The notes beneath the pieces are model-generated. The model was not told where the DNA came from, did no database searches, and saw nothing but the letters and a program-made list of their open reading frames with translations. Source: Pseudomonadota bacterium (GTDB lineage Bacteria; Pseudomonadota; Gammaproteobacteria; Steroidobacterales; Steroidobacteraceae). Taken from it: a stretch of 64,000 nucleotides of DNA. Numbering within the stretch: position 1 is the first letter of the stretch; the number at the start of each line of letters is the position of its first letter. The position numbers and the translations under genes are program-made. The stretch spans positions 1 to 64,000 of the forward strand of contig JAJYUL010000009.1 in NCBI GenBank assembly GCA_021792555.1, given 5' to 3'. Of the stretch, positions 17,171 to 25,625 are shown piece by piece.

Positions 17171-17665
17171 TTACCACCAGCTGCTGCGCGCGCGGAATTG
17201 CCTGTGGCAGCTGCCACAGGCATGACCGAGTCCTCTCGTATGAAACAGGAGCGCCCGCCGATCATGGCGGACAGCGGCCTGCTGCAGACTCCGGGCCTGA
17301 TTCAAGAGCCGCTGCGCGGCTCGCGCAAATGCCTGTGGCCTCGCCCAGATCGCCTTGCGCGCTCTCGTTTTGACCCCATGGCCTTTTCCGCTGCCTGGCG
17401 GAAACCAGCTCGGCAGTGCAGACGCCAGGCGTTCGATCTGATCAGCGTCGCTTGCGACAATCCGCCAATTCGGGTGCGACCCCCAGGTCTGATCCCGGAG
17501 CGACTTGAAGGCCCTGCCCAGGGCACGAAAGTGATTCTGCCGCGCATGGATGATTTGCGGAAGGCTGGCGGCGCCCGCGGAGCCCACCGCGCCCAGAGCC
17601 AACGCTGCGCCGATCATCAGCATGCGACGGCCGGCGCCGCCAATTCTCATCGCAATAGAATTCAT
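17171..17665 (-). CDS. Class II cytochrome c (cytochrome c'-like)
   Basis: This protein of about 164 residues has a signal peptide (MLMIGAALALGAVGSAGA) and a single C-terminal haem motif CGSCH followed by RQFR. A C-terminal CxxCH on a helical bundle is the pattern of class II cytochromes c. It precedes the b561-like gene by 6 bases. These pairs are known electron-transfer modules, and cytochrome c' can also bind NO, which would fit the NO genes elsewhere in the window. The protein is very basic and divergent from typical c'. The Met at 17665 is used; a Met 14 codons later would also leave a good signal peptide. Confidence 0.8.
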   Translation of the reverse strand: MNSIAMRIGGAGRRMLMIGAALALGAVGSAGAASLPQIIHARQNHFRALGRAFKSLRDQTWGSHPNWRIVASDADQIERLASALPSWFPPGSGKGHGVKTRARKAIWARPQAFARAAQRLLNQARSLQQAAVRHDRRALLFHTRGLGHACGSCHRQFRARSSWW

Positions 17666-18593
17666 GTTCCTCGGTTCTCAATGCGCACGATACGACGGCG
17701 TGGTCCCTCCAGTGCCAGGGAGGAGCGCCGGGTACAGCGACAGGTCAATTTCGTCAAAGCTCGCGGCGGGATCGCGGAGTCTTCAGTTGCAGTCTGCGCG
17801 AATACCGGAGTGTCGTAGCATACAGAAGAAGCATTACGCGTGAAGTTGTTTTTCACAGCCCGAAAGCGCCCCTGCACGCCGGCGCGCTGAACCGTCGGCC
17901 GATGGCTCGCCCGGTTGGTGCGCCGGTGGTCCGATTGGACCGGCAGTCTACGAGCGATCGAGCGCATGTGCGCGACTGCGGGCGGTGCGGCCGCCCGCAT
18001 GAACAGCGATTCTCCGTAGGATCGAGTTCTCTCAGACTCCGAACGGTTCGGCAGAGTTCCCAGACGGCGAGTAACTGCTCAGGCCGCCACGAGCGGATCC
18101 GTGCGCGGTCAGCGGCGAATCGCTCGGAGGAGCGCGCCGGTCAGCACGCGCAGCGCCCGCCGGGTCGGTTGCGGCGCCCCGTGTGGAGCGGTCGCCCGTT
18201 TGATCCCCGGCTGGCGCGGCAAGGAAGCGAGCATAGCCGGCATTTGTGACGGTTTCGGGTCATGGGCGCCGCGCGCGCCGCTGTTGTAATGCCGGACACA
18301 CGCAGGTGCGTGCCGCCGTCAGGTGAGCAGATTCGCTCATCGAGAGCACCGGGCGCCTGCCGGACAAGTGGTGCGAGCCGCGCGCGCCGTCATCTGTCCG
18401 GGAGCTCGGCGCGTGCCGGGGCGCGCGACGGCGCTCCGTCGTGCTGCGTGTCGCCGGTGCCGTCCCGCAGGACGAGTTTAATTGCCCGCTGAATCCCAGC
18501 GATCCGGGCGTCCCTCGGTCCGAAATGCACGACCTGGAGCCCTTTTTCCTGGCTGCGCGGCTGACGGAGCAGACCCAAGCAGTTTGCGTCCCC
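17666..18593. other. 928-bp region with no supported gene
   Basis: Frames in this stretch are Arg- and Ser-rich and look like shadows without conserved motifs. On the minus strand at about 18390-18578 a short frame (VVHFGPRDARIAGIQ, then IKLVLRDGTGDT) has more protein-like composition. It could be a gene remnant but cannot be identified. The promoter of the cytochrome pair should lie near 17670-17850. Confidence 0.4.
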
Positions 18594-19301
18594 TCAACCA
18601 AAGGCAGCCCTTTCCGCATTCTGTTCCCTAACCTCGACCGCCAGCACGAGACCGGCATCGTCATGGCTGAGCGAATTGACCCTCGGGCTTACGGGATGGC
18701 TGCTGAGGAACGCCTCGGGCGCTGTCTGCAGCAGCGCACGCGCCGCGACCGGAGTGCCCCGAAGCCAGGCCGCGCAATCTTCGCTGCGTAGGATCGCGGG
18801 CATCTCCCCAGGCATCGTTTGAATCGCTGCGAGCGCGGCGCTTGCCGGCACCGTGAGGATCGCGCAGCCTTCGATTACATCGCCATCATCGGTTTCCGTG
18901 CGATCCCACAGTCCGGCGACGGCGAATAAGGGCCGATCCGCTGCGTGCACGAAGTACGGTTGGCGGTAGCCGGCGGGCATCAAGCGCCACGTGTAGAAGC
19001 CGGCGAACGGCAGGATGCAGCGCCGGCCATTGAGCCAGGGGCCGCGGAACAGCGGAGTGTCCTGCAGGGTGCCGCTCGAGACTCGCAGCCAGTTCCCGGC
19101 AGATGCATCGCCATGCGCCCACTCGGGAATGAGGCCCCAACGCATCATCACGCCTTCGGAGCGACCTTCGTGCAGACGCACAACCGGGACGTAGCGCAGC
19201 GGCGCCACGTTGAAGCTCGCCGAAAAGCGCCACCAAGTGCACTCCGGGGCCAGTTCATCCTCGGCGAGGTCCTGACCCGGCAGGACATATCTCTCGCACA
19301 T
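18594..19301 (-). CDS. SRAP (YedK/HMCES)-family protein with degenerate active site
   Basis: This 235-residue protein fits the SRAP fold along its length: MCERYVLP start, FNVAPLRYVPVV, MMRWGLIPEWA, RRCILPFAGFYTW and MPAIL. SRAP proteins crosslink to abasic sites in single-stranded DNA through Cys2, which is present. The usual active-site Glu of GFYEW is Thr here. The NARxET segment with the catalytic Asn is replaced by VSSGTL, and the usual His before RMP is replaced in IQTMPGEMP. Activity is therefore doubtful or altered. It is divergent from the TIR gene, with 160 bp between. Confidence 0.85.
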   Translation of the reverse strand: MCERYVLPGQDLAEDELAPECTWWRFSASFNVAPLRYVPVVRLHEGRSEGVMMRWGLIPEWAHGDASAGNWLRVSSGTLQDTPLFRGPWLNGRRCILPFAGFYTWRLMPAGYRQPYFVHAADRPLFAVAGLWDRTETDDGDVIEGCAILTVPASAALAAIQTMPGEMPAILRSEDCAAWLRGTPVAARALLQTAPEAFLSSHPVSPRVNSLSHDDAGLVLAVEVREQNAERAAFG

Positions 19302-19461
19302 TGCGGCAGCCTATTCCCGGCGCGCGCCGCCTGCCTGTGATCCAGTTCACCGAATCATGTCTAAAAGGGATTGACCTGCTATCCTCTCGGCAGAGCTTCG
19401 GACACCCGACTCGCGACGATAGAAGCGCACCGGCCGAACCTTTCAGAAGCAACTACACTGC

Positions 19462-20709
19462 ATGTCCGCTGCCGACCCTCAGACTCCGGATAGTCCGCGC
19501 CCGACGGTTTTCCTGAGCTATGCGAAGGAGGATCGTGCTGCGGTGCAGCTCATCAGGGATGCCCTTCCGCTCTTCGGGCTCGAGGCGTGGTACGACGAGA
19601 GCGACCTGCTCGGCGGAGATGCATGGGATCAGAAGATCCGCCGCCAGATCCGTGAGTGCGACTTCTTCATGCCCGTCATATCGGCGCAGACCGACGCGCG
19701 CCGCGAGGGCTATTTCCGCAGAGAATGGCGCCTGGCCGTCGAGCGTACGCTCGATATGGCGGACGACACAGTGTTTCTGGTGCCCGTCGTCATCGACGAT
19801 ACTACCGAGACGCACGCACGTGTCCCTGACGCGTTCCGGACCGTGCAATGGGTTCGGGTGCCGGGCGGGCAGCCCAACGCGGCGCTTGAGGCCCTCTGCC
19901 GCCGTCTCATCGCGGGCGAGCCACAGGCGGCGCCTTCCGCTACACCCGCCAAGGTCCGCAGAGCGAAGCGGCGCGCCCCGCCGCCCCGCAGGGAATTCCC
20001 GGCGTTTCCGCGCGAGGAACCGGGACAGAGGGCGCGCTTCTGGGCTCACGTAGTCGGCTGGCTGTTCCAGTCGGGATGGGTCGCCTTCCTGCGGCTGCCG
20101 AAGCTACTCAGAGTCCTCGTCTACCTCTGGCTTGCCGTCTTGCTCCTACAGCGCTGCAGTTCCTCGCATCATCAGGGTCCAGTCGCATCGACTCAGCTGC
20201 AGAAGGTCGCGCAGCTGGCGCGCGTCGCCCGGGCGCTGAAGCAAAGCGAGGCAGGCGGTTCCACGGCCGAGGCGGCGAAAATCCTCGCTCAGCTTGCGAA
20301 GCAGTCCCCTGGGGCCACGCACGGGGCATCGGGAAGTCGGGCTTCTTGGTTGGTCATCCCGTTCACAGTGCCCCCAGGAAACGTTCGCGCCCGGAATTTT
20401 GCGCGCACCGTGTTCGGACAAGTGTATGGTCAACTGGCCCTCATGCGTCCGGGGGAAGTCGTGCAGAGCGCCACTGCCCTCACCTCGCCTGCTGCGTCTG
20501 CAGCGGCGGCACAGGGGCGTGCCGATCATTCGCGGTACATCCTCTACGGTGGCATCCGCGGGCATGCGCCCAAGCTCTCTCTGGCCCTGCGAATCGCCTC
20601 GGCCAACGCCTTGGTGCTGTGGGCGCAATCCTATCCTGTCGCGCGAACGAGCCCGGCGCGAATCGCGGCGGACGTGGCATCTGAAATCGCGAAGATCAAG
20701 AAGGACTGA
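19462..20709 (+). CDS. TIR-domain protein with transmembrane helix and TolB-like C-terminal domain
   Basis: This 415-residue protein begins with a TIR domain at about residues 13-135 (VFLSYAKEDRAAVQLI, GLEAWYDESDL, RECDFFMPVIS). The region YFRREWRLAVE contains a Glu where the NADase Glu of TIR enzymes is expected. A basic, Pro-rich linker leads to a membrane segment at about 197-233 (LLRVLVYLWLAVLLLQ). A C-terminal domain follows at about 295-412 (WLVIPFTVPPG, ILYGGIRGHAPKLSLALRI), resembling the TolB N-terminal-like domain joined to TIR proteins and cyclases. The next gene, 239 bp downstream, has a SLOG domain and membrane helices. Together they suggest a TIR-SLOG signalling pair. Confidence 0.85.
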   Translation: MSAADPQTPDSPRPTVFLSYAKEDRAAVQLIRDALPLFGLEAWYDESDLLGGDAWDQKIRRQIRECDFFMPVISAQTDARREGYFRREWRLAVERTLDMADDTVFLVPVVIDDTTETHARVPDAFRTVQWVRVPGGQPNAALEALCRRLIAGEPQAAPSATPAKVRRAKRRAPPPRREFPAFPREEPGQRARFWAHVVGWLFQSGWVAFLRLPKLLRVLVYLWLAVLLLQRCSSSHHQGPVASTQLQKVAQLARVARALKQSEAGGSTAEAAKILAQLAKQSPGATHGASGSRASWLVIPFTVPPGNVRARNFARTVFGQVYGQLALMRPGEVVQSATALTSPAASAAAAQGRADHSRYILYGGIRGHAPKLSLALRIASANALVLWAQSYPVARTSPARIAADVASEIAKIKKD

Positions 20710-20947
20710 TCGGCGCTCGCGCCGGGGGCCGCGCCCTTGCGCCATCTGGCGGACCCGCCGCACGCGCGGGGACCGATCGTCATCGCGTGCCCGGATGAGC
20801 GGGCGGCGAGGCGTAGTGTAGGGAAACCGCCAGAAGGCGCGCCAGGAAGACCTCGGGCATTGCCAGCCTGGGCCGCTTCCGGGACAATTCGTGCTGAAAT
20901 CCAGACCACCGGCGTGGGAGATCGTGTCGTATGCGCCTCGTAATAGC

Positions 20948-22783
20948 ATGACACCGGCGAGTTCCCAGATCCTGGCCGACGCTGACTCGACGGTCCCAGG
21001 ACCACTCACTGAGGCCGCGAGCGCCGTGGCGCAGGCATGCGATGCGCCGTTCATCATCGGTGTCTCGGGACACAGGGATCTTCACCCGCCGGACACGCAG
21101 GGGCTGCGCGCGGCAGTGGCTGAATTCCTGCAGAAGATCCGCGCTTGCCTGCCGGATACCGAGATCCGGGTCGTGGCCGGCATGGCCAGCGGCGCCGATC
21201 TGCTTACCGTGCGAGTGGCACTTGATCTGGGCTTCGGCGTTGATGCCGTGCTGCCGTTGCCGCTGCGACACTACGCGGCGGACTTCGAGGCGTCCGCCTT
21301 CCGCGAGCTCGAGGCGTTGCTGGCACACCCGAACGTCCGCTGTACGGAGCTGTCGCTGCGGACCGAGGAGGGGTCCGGAGGACACTCGAGCGATGGGGAA
21401 CGCCGGGATGCGCACTACCTGAACCTCACCCGGACGCTGATCGGAAGCTGCCATCTCCTGCTCGCGTTATGGGACGGCGAGACCTCGGTTCTGCCCGGGG
21501 GCACGGCCGATACGGTGTTGCGCTATCTCGACCTTCGTTCGGACGGCAGGCCGCAGGACAGCCCGATCCTGTTCGCCGATGCGCCGCCCGAGCAAAATCC
21601 GGACTCCCGCCTCGTCTATTGGATTCCGACGGCCCGCAGGGGGGATGGTTGCGGCGGAAAGCCGCCTGCACCCTGTTATCTGTCGGGTCTCGGCGATGAC
21701 GTGCTGCAGCGTTGGGCCTCGATGCCCAAGCCGTTCCACGAGCAACTGCTCGAGCTCGATGCCTACAATCGCGAATACCGCAACCTCGCGGGAAGCCACA
21801 GGACGGTTGCCGCGCCGGATTCCCTCATGCGTTCGCTGCCATGCGCAGTGCCGTTGCCGCAGCCCGCGCGCGCGTGGCTCGAGCGCATCGACGCTCAGTA
21901 TGGAAAGGCCGACGCTCTCGCGCTGCATTTCCAGGTGCGTTCCGATCGGCTGTTCCTGTTCTTCACGGCGACGACGTTCCTGATGGGGCTCGCCTATCTC
22001 GCATACGACAAGTTCGTCGCGAATCGCCTGCTGCTGCTGGTCTATCTGCTGGTCCTTCTTTCCGGTTTCGGGCTCTATTCGTTTCTCCACGACCGGCAGT
22101 GGTTCGGCAAGCATCTGACGTATCGCGCGCTCGCCGAGACGCTGCGCGCCAAGTTCTATCTGTCCGTAGCCGGTGCAGACCATCTGGTCGACGCCGACGA
22201 GGTGATCTCCCTCTCCGGGATCGACCGCTTCCACGGATTCGGCTGGATTGCGTACGTACTGAGCGGTCTTAAGCGCCCCGGGGATTGTGCAACGGAGAGT
22301 GCGCACGATGAATGCCTCGATAGTGTGGAGACGGCCTGGATCGAGAGCCAGCGCCGCTATTTCGCGCGCAAAGTCGAACGGCTGGAGCGAAATGGACGGC
22401 GAACACGGCTGCTGAAGCGCTCTCTGTTCGCAATCATTCTGCTCGTGATCGCGAGCCTGCTCCTGCTGGGCCATCGCGCAAATCATCCCTCTGCGGCCGT
22501 TGGCGTCTCACTCAAAGGCACGCTGACCTTCGTGCTGGGGTTGCCGGCACTGGTGCTCGGCGTGTGGGAACTGCACCAGAATAAGATGGCGATGCGCGAG
22601 CTGCTCTGGCAGTACCGCAATCAGCTCGATCACTTCTCGCGCGCGCGCACGCAGCTCGCCAAGACCTCGGCTCCCTCGCGCCGCCGGCAGGTGCTCGCCC
22701 GGCTCGGCAAGGACTCCTTGATGGAGAGCTATCTGTGGACGATCCACCGGTATCACCGCGAGCATGAGCCTGGGCGGGGCTGA
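20948..22783 (+). CDS. SLOG-domain protein with four transmembrane helices (SLATT-like)
   Basis: From ATG at 20948 the protein has 611 residues; GTG at 20891 would add 19. The N-terminal domain has the SLOG nucleotide-binding pattern: IIGVSGHRD at about 34-42 and VVAGMASGADLLTVRVAL near 75-92. Two hydrophobic helices lie at about 335-382 (LFLFFTATTFLMGLAYLAY and LLLLVYLLVLLSGFGLYSF) and two more at about 490-539. The C-terminal NKMAMRELLWQYRNQLDHFS segment resembles the helical tail of SLATT effectors. SLOG domains bind NAD-derived or other nucleotide signals, and SLATT proteins are thought to act at membranes. The gene follows a TIR gene on the same strand, giving a Thoeris-like layout. Confidence 0.8.
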   Translation: MTPASSQILADADSTVPGPLTEAASAVAQACDAPFIIGVSGHRDLHPPDTQGLRAAVAEFLQKIRACLPDTEIRVVAGMASGADLLTVRVALDLGFGVDAVLPLPLRHYAADFEASAFRELEALLAHPNVRCTELSLRTEEGSGGHSSDGERRDAHYLNLTRTLIGSCHLLLALWDGETSVLPGGTADTVLRYLDLRSDGRPQDSPILFADAPPEQNPDSRLVYWIPTARRGDGCGGKPPAPCYLSGLGDDVLQRWASMPKPFHEQLLELDAYNREYRNLAGSHRTVAAPDSLMRSLPCAVPLPQPARAWLERIDAQYGKADALALHFQVRSDRLFLFFTATTFLMGLAYLAYDKFVANRLLLLVYLLVLLSGFGLYSFLHDRQWFGKHLTYRALAETLRAKFYLSVAGADHLVDADEVISLSGIDRFHGFGWIAYVLSGLKRPGDCATESAHDECLDSVETAWIESQRRYFARKVERLERNGRRTRLLKRSLFAIILLVIASLLLLGHRANHPSAAVGVSLKGTLTFVLGLPALVLGVWELHQNKMAMRELLWQYRNQLDHFSRARTQLAKTSAPSRRRQVLARLGKDSLMESYLWTIHRYHREHEPGRG

Positions 22784-23189
22784 GGCTGCGAGCGGGTGCG
22801 AGCGCCGTTTTGACCGGCGCGGCCCGCAAGGCGTTCCTGGGCCGCAGCAGGCAGCGAGACGGGCGGCCTTTTGCTGATACACCCCCCCGGAGGAATATCG
22901 CATAAGCTTCGGAAATTGATAGTTATTTCGCGCCTCGACGGGCGGGCCTCGCCGCTCAATCTGCGAAACATGGGCCGGCCTGGCGCGCGCCCCGCGGCCT
23001 TGCCGCCCTGCAACCTTTTCCGGACATTGGTGTTCTAGGTGCAAGCTCGGTCGCAGGATTGTGCACGCTCGTCCGTCATCGCGGTGATGATGGCCGCTGG
23101 CGATGCGCCCCGGGGCGCGCGAGGCGCTGCAGAGCCGCCGGCCGGCACAACTCATTTCTCCTGTGGACTCATGATCGAAGGAATTTGCC
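22784..23189. other. Intergenic region, no gene seen
   Basis: The 406 bases between the SLOG gene and the DUF4097 gene contain a run of seven C residues near 22882 and an AT-richer stretch around 22890-22930 that may hold the promoter for the downstream gene. No RNA or coding feature could be supported. Confidence 0.4.
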
Positions 23190-24101
23190 ATGGCCAGATC
23201 GACCGTCAGACTGCTGGTGATCATTGCCGCAACGCTCGTCACGTCGGTGGCGGCCGCCGCGCAGCGATCCTACGACCGGCAACTCGCCGCACCGGCAGGC
23301 GGCCACCTCACGTTTCACACCCAGGTCGGCTCGGTGAGAGTGGTCGGACACTCCGCCGAGGATGTGACCATCCATGCGGATCTGCAGGGCCCGAAGTCCT
23401 TTCTCGACCGCCTGCATATCAGCGCCCGGCAGACCGCATCGGGGGTGAGGATCTCGGCACGCCTGGCCGACGGCAGCTGGTTTCACTGGTTCGACTTCGG
23501 CTCGCACCACCGGGTGCGATTCACCGTCGAAGTCCCGCGTGATTATCCCGTCGAGCTGCGCACCTCCGGCGGCAATCTCGAGGTGCAGGACCTCAACGCT
23601 GCGGTGCGCGCTTGGACCTCCGGTGGCCGGGTGCGCGTGCAGAACATCACGGGCACGGTCAACGCGCATACCTCCGGGGGGAACATCGAGGCGAGCCAGA
23701 TCAACGGCCCGACGCAGCTGAGCTCCTCCGGGGGGAGCATCCGCATTGAGGATTCGACGGGCACGCTCGAGCTGCACACCGCGGGAGGCAACATCCGCAT
23801 ACACAATGCCGACGGCAGGGTTCATGCCGTCACCTCCGGCGGCGACATTCGCGCGGCATTGCGATCAAATCAGGGGATCAGCCTCAGAAGCGGAGGCGGT
23901 GACATCACCCTGCTCTTGCCGCTGAGCACCCGCGCATCGCTCGATGCGAAAACGGGGGGCGGCAGCGTCAGCAGCGACTTCCCCTTCAGCACCACGCAGA
24001 TAGTCTCCGGCAGTCATCTGCAGGGCACGATCGGCGGCGGCGGCGCGGCGATTTCCCTGTATTCCGGCGGCGGAGACATTCGCATCAGGCCGGAGAATTG
24101 A
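23190..24101 (+). CDS. Exported DUF4097-family beta-solenoid-like protein
   Basis: This 303-residue protein has a signal peptide (LLVIIAATLVTSVAAAAQ). It also has a series of regularly spaced Gly/Ser-rich turns: TSGGNLEVQDL, TSGGRVRVQNI, TSGGNIEASQI, SSGGSIRIED, TAGGNIRIHN, TSGGDIRAAL. The pattern of about 18-20 residues per repeat predicts a right-handed beta-solenoid, as in DUF4097/DUF4098 proteins. Such proteins are cell-envelope components of unknown function, often near anti-sigma factors. None is seen here. The gene stands alone, convergent with the MoeB-like gene. Confidence 0.85.
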   Translation: MARSTVRLLVIIAATLVTSVAAAAQRSYDRQLAAPAGGHLTFHTQVGSVRVVGHSAEDVTIHADLQGPKSFLDRLHISARQTASGVRISARLADGSWFHWFDFGSHHRVRFTVEVPRDYPVELRTSGGNLEVQDLNAAVRAWTSGGRVRVQNITGTVNAHTSGGNIEASQINGPTQLSSSGGSIRIEDSTGTLELHTAGGNIRIHNADGRVHAVTSGGDIRAALRSNQGISLRSGGGDITLLLPLSTRASLDAKTGGGSVSSDFPFSTTQIVSGSHLQGTIGGGGAAISLYSGGGDIRIRPEN

Positions 24102-24202
24102 GCGTTCGCGCCGATCGGATCGGGGCCGGCGGCTGTAGGGCGCGACGCGGGCCGAGGACTGCCGCGCGTCGTGCGCCGTGCCTTGAGAATCCGCGCCCCG
24201 GC

Positions 24203-25333
24203 TCAGTCCGGCGGGACCTCGAAGCTCGCATCCACCTGCGCGGCCCAGGAGAGCAGCCCGCCCTCGAGATGCCCCGGTGAAGCGACGCCGGCGCGCAGCG
24301 CGATCGCGCAGGCGGCGAGGCTCCGCTGCCCGGAGCGGCAGAGAAAGACGGGGCTGCCCTCGCCGGCAATCTCGGCCAGGCGGCGCTCGAGCTCGCCCAA
24401 CGGTATGTTGCGGGCCCCATCGAGATGCCGGGCGGCGAACTCCCGCGGCTCGCGCACGTCGATCAGGACGAGCGTCGGCCCGACTGCCATCAGGCTCCGC
24501 AGCGCGGCGGCCGACAGCCGCCGCGCGCTCGCCAACGCCCGGGTGTCGCATAGGCCGCCGCTCTCTTGAGGCACTGAGATGTCGGGATGCTCGCCGCACA
24601 CGCGACACTCGGGGCGGCGGCTGACCGGCAGCTCCGTGAAGGTGAGCTGCAGCGCATCGTAACTCAGCAGCCGGCCGATCAGCGGCGCACCGATGCCGGT
24701 GGCGATCTTGACCGCCTCGCTCGCCTGGATCGTTCCCAGGACGCCGGGCAGAACGCCGAGTACCCCAGCCTCGGCGCAGCTGCCGGCAGCGCCCTCCTGC
24801 ACGTGTGGAAAGAGGCAGCGGTAACACGGCCCCTGCCCCGGCAGATAGGTCATCGCCTGACCTTCGAAGCGATGAATGGCCGCCGTGACGAGCGGCCTGC
24901 CGAGCAGCACGCATGCGTCATTGACCAAGTAGCGCGTGCTCAGCCGGTCGCTTCCGTCGAGCACGATGTCGTATCCGCCGACGATCTCGCAGACGTTGTC
25001 CGCGCGGAGGGTGAGCGCGTGCGTGCGCACTGTGATGTCGGGATTGAGCGCGAGCAGCCGCTCGCGGGCCGCCTCCACCTTCAGCCGTCCGAGATCGCCG
25101 CTGCCGAACAGCACCTGCCGCTGCAGGTTCGAGATCTCGACGCGGTCGAAGTCCACCAGGCCCAGGGTCCCGACCCCGGCGGCGGCCAGATACAGCGCGG
25201 CGGGACACCCGAGCCCGCCGGCGCCCACCAGCAGCACACGGGCTGCCTTCAGTCGCTCCTGGCCAGACGGTCCGATCTCGGGCAGGCTGATCTGCCGCTG
25301 GTAGCGTGCCCGCTCATCCGCCGAGAGCGTCAC
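24203..25333 (-). CDS. moeZ: MoeB/ThiF-type adenylyltransferase fused to rhodanese
   Basis: This 376-residue protein activates a ubiquitin-like sulfur carrier and passes it sulfur. The E1-like domain has the ATP loop VGAGGLGCPAALYLAAAG, then DRVEISNLQRQVLF, and zinc cysteines in CYRCLFP and CRVCGEH. The rhodanese domain at about 270-375 ends with the persulfide loop LCRSGQRS, so the reactive Cys is present. It starts 3 bases after the MoaD-like gene, which has the required Gly-Gly end, so the enzyme and its carrier are encoded together. The pathway (molybdopterin, thiamine, cysteine or tRNA thiolation) cannot be decided; the symbol follows the MoeZ/MoeBR domain layout. Confidence 0.9.
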   Translation of the reverse strand: MTLSADERARYQRQISLPEIGPSGQERLKAARVLLVGAGGLGCPAALYLAAAGVGTLGLVDFDRVEISNLQRQVLFGSGDLGRLKVEAARERLLALNPDITVRTHALTLRADNVCEIVGGYDIVLDGSDRLSTRYLVNDACVLLGRPLVTAAIHRFEGQAMTYLPGQGPCYRCLFPHVQEGAAGSCAEAGVLGVLPGVLGTIQASEAVKIATGIGAPLIGRLLSYDALQLTFTELPVSRRPECRVCGEHPDISVPQESGGLCDTRALASARRLSAAALRSLMAVGPTLVLIDVREPREFAARHLDGARNIPLGELERRLAEIAGEGSPVFLCRSGQRSLAACAIALRAGVASPGHLEGGLLSWAAQVDASFEVPPD

Positions 25334-25336
25334 GGC

Positions 25337-25603
25337 TTACCCTCCGCTCAGAGCGCAGATCACGTGCACGGTGTCTCCGCTTCCCACCGGCGCAGACAGC
25401 TCGCTCGCCTCGCGTGTGTTGACGTAGAAGCGGATATGCGGACGAATGCGGCTCTGCTCGTCGACCACTCGGAAGCGGATTCCGGCGAAGCGCGCCTCGA
25501 GGCTCGAGAGCACTTCCCCGAGCGTGGCGCCTTCGGCGGGAACTCTGTGTGCGCCGTCCGTGTAGGAGCGCAGCGGGCTTGGAATGTGCACCGTGCAGCT
25601 CAT
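25337..25603 (-). CDS. MoaD/ThiS-like ubiquitin-fold sulfur carrier
   Basis: This 88-residue protein ends in CALSGG, the C-terminal Gly-Gly that is adenylated and thiocarboxylated by MoeB-type enzymes. The beta-grasp pattern is visible (TLGEVLSSLEARF, FYVNTREA, GDTVHVICALSGG). It lies between the BNR-repeat gene (22 bp upstream) and the MoeB-rhodanese gene (3 bp downstream), so one operon is likely. The start at MSCTVHIPSP fits the fold. Confidence 0.9.
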   Translation of the reverse strand: MSCTVHIPSPLRSYTDGAHRVPAEGATLGEVLSSLEARFAGIRFRVVDEQSRIRPHIRFYVNTREASELSAPVGSGDTVHVICALSGG

Positions 25604-25625
25604 GAACCGCGCGCTCTGAGTGCCC

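Noticed and set aside
17902-18249. Possible small plus-strand gene
   Set aside because: It is Arg/Ser-rich, has no motifs or ribosome binding site, and is typical of shadow frames in GC-rich spacers.
23540-24080. Regularly spaced TCCGGnGGC-like repeats that could suggest a repeat array
   Set aside because: The period reflects codons of the Gly/Ser turns in the DUF4097 beta-solenoid; it is not a CRISPR or satellite.
24102-24202. Imperfect hairpin between DUF4097 and MoeB-like genes
   Set aside because: Pairing is broken by several mismatches, so it was not called as a terminator.
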